Made by a program: the position numbers and the translations under genes. From positions 124,001 through 188,000 of the forward strand of contig JAGKQI010000083.1 of NCBI GenBank assembly GCA_018806915.1: a stretch of 64,000 nt of DNA, given 5' to 3'. This document shows, piece by piece, positions 58,652 through 64,000 of the stretch (positions are counted from its first letter, which is position 1; every line of letters begins with the position of its first letter). Source of the stretch: Phytophthora colocasiae (lineage: Eukaryota > Oomycota > Peronosporomycetes > Peronosporales > Peronosporaceae). Under the pieces are notes generated by a model that was not told the origin of the DNA, did not search any database, and saw only the letters and a list, made by a program, of their open reading frames with translations.

Positions 58652-60727
58652 CTATTCAATTTGTCGGTATGCCGATACTAAAGCTAACGGATATCTTCCA
58701 TCTCCCATGGGATTCCAGCCCCAGTCATTGCAGTCTGCAATTGTAGGAAGCTCCAGCCCTGTTTCGTTACAGATTGGAGACCCTCCTAGATTTATCCACT
58801 GACGTACTTTGTTACTCCTGTCCGGAAGCTCAGTCAAATTGGTGTGGTCTGTTGTCAAGTAGTTGATGATAAGTCCGTCTCTGATCGTAGGTGGCAGTTC
58901 TTTAATAGGGTTGTACGACAAAGTGATCTCCAAGTACTCGTTCAGCAACGATACCGTCGTAAAAAGATCTTCAGGAATTGATTCAAGGCCGTCGTCCAAA
59001 AGAGAAACAGAGAGCGACGGGATCTTAAAAAATGCAGTGGGGAATTCTTTCAATGGAGCATGTTCCAGATAAACAAGTCTCACATTGGACCACGCCACCG
59101 CCAGTTCATCTGGAATGACTGAGAGATTAGTGATGGAGATCTCAATATCCCCCAGTAAAGGTGGCAATGGTACAGTCAGTAAACCTTCAGGTATCGCTGT
59201 CATGTTGGTGTACGCCATGACGAGATACATCATATCCGGATGAAGATCGGCGTTCAAGGCTGCATCTGATCCCCAATTTGCGATAGTTACGTTCCAAAGT
59301 TCCAGTCCTAAAAGATTCGAAAACTTGCGAATAGAAGGAGGCATCTGGAATTCAGGACAGTGCTCAAATACGACAGCAGTGACTGCATCCGATTGAAAAC
59401 GGCCCAGAACGTCAATCGAAGGCGAGACAACACCATGTTTGTAGCAATTGTAGTCCAGTACAGAGCAGCTCACGTTCTCTGCAAACCATGGACGGAGCTC
59501 TTGGAGACACATTTTCATCATCTCAGTATCTGCGCTACTGGCCAGATGAGCAGCGTGGAAGTGAAGCCCTAGAACAATCGCTCCAGCGGACACAAACCCT
59601 AAAGGAGCTACAATCCGTCTTAAAAACGTTAAACCAACAACCGGTTGAGGCTGCTGAGGCTTCACGTTGAAGTGTACCGGTTTGTCCTTGGCCTTGACTA
59701 CAAGCGTCGAAACAGCTGCAATGGCCTTACCATTGTGTTTAAACTTTAGCGGAGGATACAATTCCAGAATGAGACTGAGACTTGCCATCCCGAACAAAAT
59801 ACTAATGTGAGGCACAAGTTTTGTGACAGCATCAAGAAGATTTAGAGCAAACAGTGCCTGGTTTTCCCGCGCGAGATTGGGGAACGACACATCACCGTAC
59901 AATATTTCCATGGGAAATTCATACCAACCAGCGTCGAAAGCTTGAGCATAAGGGACGAATATGGCGAGGGGCAGAATCAAACACGCCATCAGAGTCAAAA
60001 TTGTATCGACAATCACAGAAAGCGTCCGCTCTCGGATTGAAACAGTGATATCCGCCTTCACAACACTTCGAGTTGAGGCCTTCTTGGCTACTCGTACGTC
60101 GGATAAAAGCATCAAATAGTCCAACAAAGGTGTGATCCAGCAATTCACCACCACCATAGCAACGTACGCCCGATTAATCCACACTCGACCGATTAAAGTG
60201 CTGTATCGATGGCATTGAACGATTTGAGCACTAGCTTCTGCAGCTTTCCGAAGCATAAAAACCAGTGCAAAATGGGAACCTTCGACGCTAAAAACGTCCT
60301 GAAATCCTGAGGATGCAATAGAGCTGATGGAGCTCAGAGAATTGCGTGAACGGGAAGACACCGGCCCTGGTTGAGGGTTAATTTTCTTCCAACTGTGTAG
60401 GTATTTTACCACGTCATTTATCATAGCAGCTCGAGGAAATACGGCAGGACTTCGTGCCTTGATAGACCACAACAGGTGAAGAAGTAGCTGTAGGCCATGC
60501 AAAGCGCCTAGAATACCCACCAAGACTCCGAATAAGCGGAAATAACGGTGTTCAGGTAGAGCCAGGAGGTTCGCGTAGTACGCCATGAGCGGGTTCTCCA
60601 TGAAGAAGTAGAGCATCGCCATAGCCAGCAAATAGGCAGCACAGAGACCATGAAATGCCAGTAAAAGGAACCACACGACTAGAAAAACAAACGGTGAGAG
60701 GGGTTCACTCTGTTCCAACTGGACCAT
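58652..60727 (-). CDS. Multi-pass membrane protein with C-terminal leucine-rich repeats
   Basis: 691 residues from the ATG at 60727; the frame extends 20 codons upstream only from a GTG, and an extra 5' exon (MHPDYIEEEK...) is conceivable. Six hydrophobic segments are visible (from FVFLVVWFLLLAFHGLCAAY through VAPLGFVSAGAIVLGLHFHA). Then comes a cysteine-containing region (MCLQELRPWFAENVSC...DYNCYKHG) and about nine degenerate LRRs (MTAIPEGLL, LSVIPDEL, LKEFPTAF, LESIPEDLF, IKELPPTI, LTELPDRS), ending with SPICNETG. N-glycosylation sequons in the LRR part suggest that it is extracellular. This layout is common in oomycetes; the function is unknown. A paralogue begins at 63002. Confidence 0.75.
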   Translation of the reverse strand: MVQLEQSEPLSPFVFLVVWFLLLAFHGLCAAYLLAMAMLYFFMENPLMAYYANLLALPEHRYFRLFGVLVGILGALHGLQLLLHLLWSIKARSPAVFPRAAMINDVVKYLHSWKKINPQPGPVSSRSRNSLSSISSIASSGFQDVFSVEGSHFALVFMLRKAAEASAQIVQCHRYSTLIGRVWINRAYVAMVVVNCWITPLLDYLMLLSDVRVAKKASTRSVVKADITVSIRERTLSVIVDTILTLMACLILPLAIFVPYAQAFDAGWYEFPMEILYGDVSFPNLARENQALFALNLLDAVTKLVPHISILFGMASLSLILELYPPLKFKHNGKAIAAVSTLVVKAKDKPVHFNVKPQQPQPVVGLTFLRRIVAPLGFVSAGAIVLGLHFHAAHLASSADTEMMKMCLQELRPWFAENVSCSVLDYNCYKHGVVSPSIDVLGRFQSDAVTAVVFEHCPEFQMPPSIRKFSNLLGLELWNVTIANWGSDAALNADLHPDMMYLVMAYTNMTAIPEGLLTVPLPPLLGDIEISITNLSVIPDELAVAWSNVRLVYLEHAPLKEFPTAFFKIPSLSVSLLDDGLESIPEDLFTTVSLLNEYLEITLSYNPIKELPPTIRDGLIINYLTTDHTNLTELPDRSNKVRQWINLGGSPICNETGLELPTIADCNDWGWNPMGDGRYPLALVSAYRQIE

Positions 60728-61022
60728 GGGTTTGGAAAGACGTCGAGCTTTTGAGGACGGAACCACATCGAGGTTCGACTGCTCCACCTCAAAACCTTTT
60801 CTTCTTCAATATAGTCAGGATGCATCGTTGACTGGAAGCAGCTATGGATAGTGTTTTGTTTTGTTGTGTGAATTTGGTAAGTGAAGACGTTCAGCCGACT
60901 CGATAAGAATAGGGTCCTAGTGCACAACTTGAGACATAGCTATCTTGGACCTGCCCAGAAACCGTTGAGTGACAGTCCTCAACGTTAACAAATGCATCAT
61001 ATTCTTGTGTTTTGTCTCCCTT

Positions 61023-62915
61023 TTAACCACGGAAACTGCTCAATAGTTGGTCCTGGAGTGACTTGGAGTTGAGTTGATAGCCGGACGATGCAGGCACATT
61101 CAAACCTTGTGGTGCATTGGGTTGCATTTGCATTTGCTGTTGTTGCATCGGCATTTGCATAGGTTGCTGCTGAAATCCCATTCCCAAGTTTGGCTGCTGC
61201 ATCCCCATTGACATTGTTTGTTGGTGCTGCATGGACATTTGCATTGACTGTTGCATTCCCATTGACTGATGCTGCATCCTCATTCCCATAGGCATAGTTT
61301 GCTGCATTCCCATTTGCATGGGTTGCATACCAAAAGACGTAGGTTGCATCCCCATCTGCATAGGTTGTTGAAAGACATTGTACTGCATCTGGGGTTGCAC
61401 CATACGCATTCCGTCAATGGAGTTGACATTCATGGGCATTTGCATCCCAGCCATCGCTATTCCAGTCACTTCCACAGGTTGAGGCGGTCGCACCTGTTGC
61501 TGAGTTCCCATTGCGTCTGGAGTCTTGGAGGGTGGAGGAACAGGCAACTCAACGTCGAAATTGATCATGTTGAGTGCGTCAAAGTCTCGATGAATCTTTG
61601 CACGACGTTCTTCTCTCTCTTCTCGACGCTCCAGCTTTTCCCTGTTATTGTCAATCGCCCACTGGAGCTCCTGCAGCCAATTTCCACGCTCCTGTTCACT
61701 TGTAGCAACCACTTCATGGCCACCGACGATTCCAGGCACTTCAATTCGGAATCCACATCCTTTCGGTCGATCTGGAAATGTAGCAGCCACCACTCGTACT
61801 TCGTAGTTCACCGGGATGATAATAATTGGCCTCACACCCGTCGCATTCTCGTACAACAAGACTGCTTCCGGTCGTAGCAGTGCAAAATGTTTCGCCCATA
61901 CGCCATCCGTCTTTTTCCGCATCAAAGGCCCACGTAATACACTACTGGGCATCTCAGCAGCGTCCACAGCACTCACATTGGCGTACTGCATGCCGTTTAG
62001 GCTCTCGTTCGGGTCAATTTCACGCTCTTCCAGGCCGTAGCCCTTGTCTTCTTCGGCTTCGTCGTCCTGAACAGTGTATGCTGCATCCAAGTCCACTTCT
62101 TCCAGTTCTGCCTGCTTTTTGAGCCACAAATTAGGGTGCATCATCGGATACCCTCCTCCATACGGCTGGGGAATAGCTGCATGCGGAAGAATTGTACTCA
62201 ATTCCCTTGGATCTCCTAGAATGCGAATCTTCTGCTGCGTCCGAGCCCCCAACATTTTAGTTAGCATTAGGGTTAATACCCTAGAGAAAGCTGAACTATT
62301 GACCACCAAGATCCGCTTCACTACTTCCGGGTACCATTTCTTGCATACTTGCAGGACATCCGTGACCATTTTAGCCTCGAGATTGGCCAAGGTACAGTTG
62401 GCGATGTCAATAATGAACACAATTCCGGGGGCGTTTTTCTCCTCCATCACCTCAACAGCTAAATCCATCAGATAGACACAAAGTCTACGTGAATCCTCCA
62501 AAGAACTGACAGCTGATCCATCTGCAGCGCCTCGACCTTGACGTTGGAGCTTCTGGCCTGGTTTAAAGTACTGGAGCTGTAGGAGAAGCACAGGACACCC
62601 TTCTGTATCTGTAGCTCCTTCTAGGAAATGCACATAACCTTTACGTATTTCTTCCTGAAGAGTGGGGAGTCCAACATTAAGCTCCAAGTAGTGCATTTCC
62701 TGTCGGAAAGAGTGTTTGTCCTTGAGCTGAAGGGCCGCACGCATGACGTCCCCATTATTACGACGAAGAGTACGGATCATTTCGGCATCAGTGAAAACAT
62801 CAGGTAGAGCCACAGCACTGGCCAAGGCTTGCAAGGGAGTTGGTTGATGACTATTGTATTGATTGTAGCCACCGAAGGAGTTGGGCCCAGGGCCGTTGCC
62901 GTACGAGAAGCTCAT
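61023..62915 (-). CDS. CRAL-TRIO (Sec14-like) plus PH domain protein
   Basis: 630 residues in one exon. After a Gly/Asn/Tyr-rich start (MSFSYGNGPGPNSFGGYNQY) a CRAL-TRIO N-like helix region and lipid-binding core follow (about 45-240: FLEGATDTEGCPVLLL, GIVFIIDIANCTLANLEAK, CKKWYPEVVKRILVVNSSA). A PH domain is at about 320-420 (SSVLRGPLMRKKTDGVWAKH, GNWLQELQWAID). The C-terminal 170 residues are Met/Gln-rich repeats (MQMGMQQ, MQMPMQ). The protein presumably binds or transfers phosphoinositide-type lipids between membranes. A fragment of this gene has been copied to about 42400-42562. Confidence 0.85.
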   Translation of the reverse strand: MSFSYGNGPGPNSFGGYNQYNSHQPTPLQALASAVALPDVFTDAEMIRTLRRNNGDVMRAALQLKDKHSFRQEMHYLELNVGLPTLQEEIRKGYVHFLEGATDTEGCPVLLLQLQYFKPGQKLQRQGRGAADGSAVSSLEDSRRLCVYLMDLAVEVMEEKNAPGIVFIIDIANCTLANLEAKMVTDVLQVCKKWYPEVVKRILVVNSSAFSRVLTLMLTKMLGARTQQKIRILGDPRELSTILPHAAIPQPYGGGYPMMHPNLWLKKQAELEEVDLDAAYTVQDDEAEEDKGYGLEEREIDPNESLNGMQYANVSAVDAAEMPSSVLRGPLMRKKTDGVWAKHFALLRPEAVLLYENATGVRPIIIIPVNYEVRVVAATFPDRPKGCGFRIEVPGIVGGHEVVATSEQERGNWLQELQWAIDNNREKLERREEREERRAKIHRDFDALNMINFDVELPVPPPSKTPDAMGTQQQVRPPQPVEVTGIAMAGMQMPMNVNSIDGMRMVQPQMQYNVFQQPMQMGMQPTSFGMQPMQMGMQQTMPMGMRMQHQSMGMQQSMQMSMQHQQTMSMGMQQPNLGMGFQQQPMQMPMQQQQMQMQPNAPQGLNVPASSGYQLNSKSLQDQLLSSFRG

Positions 62916-63001
62916 GATAACAATGAAGACTATTCACGAATGATTCTCTAATTTGAGACAATGATAGAGATGGCTACACAATAGATTGTATGTATGACAA
63001 T

Positions 63002-64000
63002 CTATTGCAAAGCTCGACTACGCGAGATAAGTTGAGTCGGATAACGCTCTTCGCCGAGCGGATCCCAAGCTTGATCATTTTCTCCACACATTGCCAGCTC
63101 TGGTAGTTTAGTACTATTTTCTTCACATATTGGCGATCCTCCTAATGATAATGATCCCCATACTTTGCTGTTTACCCAAGCTGGAAGCTCCTTTAGTTGT
63201 GTAAATTCAAGCGACAAGTAGGACACACCAAACTCTTCTGTCCGTGCCTCGGGAAGCATTTTCAGAGGGTTTCTAGACAATGCCAAATCGTAGAAATACG
63301 TAGAAGACACAATCAGGAAGAAATCTTCAGGTATTGTCTCGAATTTGTTGTTGATGAGAGACAATTCACTCAATGACGGGAGATGCGAGAGAATTGCTGG
63401 GAACGGATTCAATTGCGAGTGCTCTACGTAAATCAGTCCAACGCTGCTCCAAGCGTCGACAATCTCATTCGGCAAAGTCGTGAGATTTGTGTGGCAGAAT
63501 TCCAAGTCGGACAATTGCTCAGGTAGTGGAGATTGCAATATTCCAGGCGGTAGAGCAGTCATATTAACGTACGTGAACATCAAGAAGAGCATCATTGGAT
63601 GCAGTTTAGCTGACAATGCGGCTTCTTCACCCCACCTTACAAGGGTTACATTCCAGAGATCAACGCCCATCAACACTGGGAACTCACGGAGTATTGGAGG
63701 CATCACGAACGCGGAACAATGCAAGAAGATGAGAGTTCGAACAGCTTCTCGTTCCAGTAAGTCTAATGCATCCAATGGAGGACTTGAAACCCCTTCTTGG
63801 TAGCAATTATACTTTACAACAGCGCAACTAAAGTTTTGAGCGAGCCACGGGTGCATACGCTGAAGACACGTCTCCATTAGGTACATATCTCCTTCCACGT
63901 GGCTGTAGTGAGCTGTAAGATGAAGAGCTAATACAACTCCACCCGTCCCCAGAAAAAGAACTGGAGCCAATAAGCGGTTGATGTGATGCCTGGAACCTTG
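63002..64000 (-). CDS. LRR transmembrane protein paralogue (partial, runs off the window)
   Basis: 333 codons are visible, open at the window edge (LLAPVLFLGTG at 63970 and upstream). The sequence parallels the 58652 gene: a last membrane segment, METCLQRMHPWLAQNFSCAV, NCYQEG, LWNVTLVRW, then LRRs (MTALPPGIL, LTTLPNEI, LNPFPAIL, FETIPEDFF, LKMLPEAR, LKELPAWV) and GGSPICEENS. N-terminal membrane segments lie outside the window. Same orientation, separated by the CRAL-TRIO-PH gene, so this is a dispersed tandem duplicate. Confidence 0.75.
   Translation of the reverse strand, partial: QGSRHHINRLLAPVLFLGTGGVVLALHLTAHYSHVEGDMYLMETCLQRMHPWLAQNFSCAVVKYNCYQEGVSSPPLDALDLLEREAVRTLIFLHCSAFVMPPILREFPVLMGVDLWNVTLVRWGEEAALSAKLHPMMLFLMFTYVNMTALPPGILQSPLPEQLSDLEFCHTNLTTLPNEIVDAWSSVGLIYVEHSQLNPFPAILSHLPSLSELSLINNKFETIPEDFFLIVSSTYFYDLALSRNPLKMLPEARTEEFGVSYLSLEFTQLKELPAWVNSKVWGSLSLGGSPICEENSTKLPELAMCGENDQAWDPLGEERYPTQLISRSRALQ

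Overview
The window looks like nuclear DNA of an oomycete, most likely a Phytophthora species or close relative. The reasons are: compact genes with few introns of about 55-80 bp; short intergenic gaps; oomycete-type initiator motifs (TCATTTTT-like) just upstream of start codons; typical oomycete transposon families (pogo, MULE, hAT, Tc1, PIF/Harbinger, Ty3/gypsy and a probable Fanzor relic); and architectures common in oomycetes, such as PH-C2-VASt-DysF and multi-membrane-pass LRR proteins. The genus is inferred; no marker gene fixes the species.

Layout. 1-6.3 kb is a transposon graveyard: a broken pogo/CENP-B-like transposase, a MULE with AACTCG palindromic end repeats, a hAT fragment, and a Tc1-like element bounded by TA and TIRs of about 210 bp. 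6.4-28.2 kb is a gene-rich block: a membrane-anchored protein, a MICU-type mitochondrial Ca2+ uptake regulator, a PH-C2-VASt-VASt-DysF protein, a small secreted protein, a glycine-rich secreted repeat protein, FIBP, a multi-EF-hand protein, a Tim17/22/23-family protein, a coiled-coil protein, a lipid-anchored proline-rich protein, a small membrane protein and a secreted serine protease. 28.3-33.5 kb holds the most striking locus: two divergently transcribed genes, each fusing a transposase-type DNA-binding region to a sedoheptulokinase-like FGGY kinase. 34.6-44.2 kb carries a K/T-like cyclin, PEX14, RPF1, cytochrome c and a Nup35-type nucleoporin. A patch of copied DNA from two other loci in the window lies just upstream of the Nup35 gene.

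44.6-56.2 kb is again transposon-rich: a probable Fanzor relic, a two-ORF Harbinger relic, a truncated MPC2 copy, and a Ty3/gypsy element with long gag and pol ORFs and one LTR, cut off inside integrase. 56.7-64 kb has an intact MPC2, a tandem pair of small secreted proteins, two related LRR/transmembrane proteins, and a CRAL-TRIO-PH protein between them.

The genes do not form one pathway. Several serve mitochondria (MICU, Tim17-like, MPC2, cytochrome c), one serves peroxisomes (PEX14), and several are secreted or membrane proteins that may act at the cell surface. Exon boundaries were deduced from GT/AG sites, reading-frame continuity and family conservation; there is no transcript evidence.
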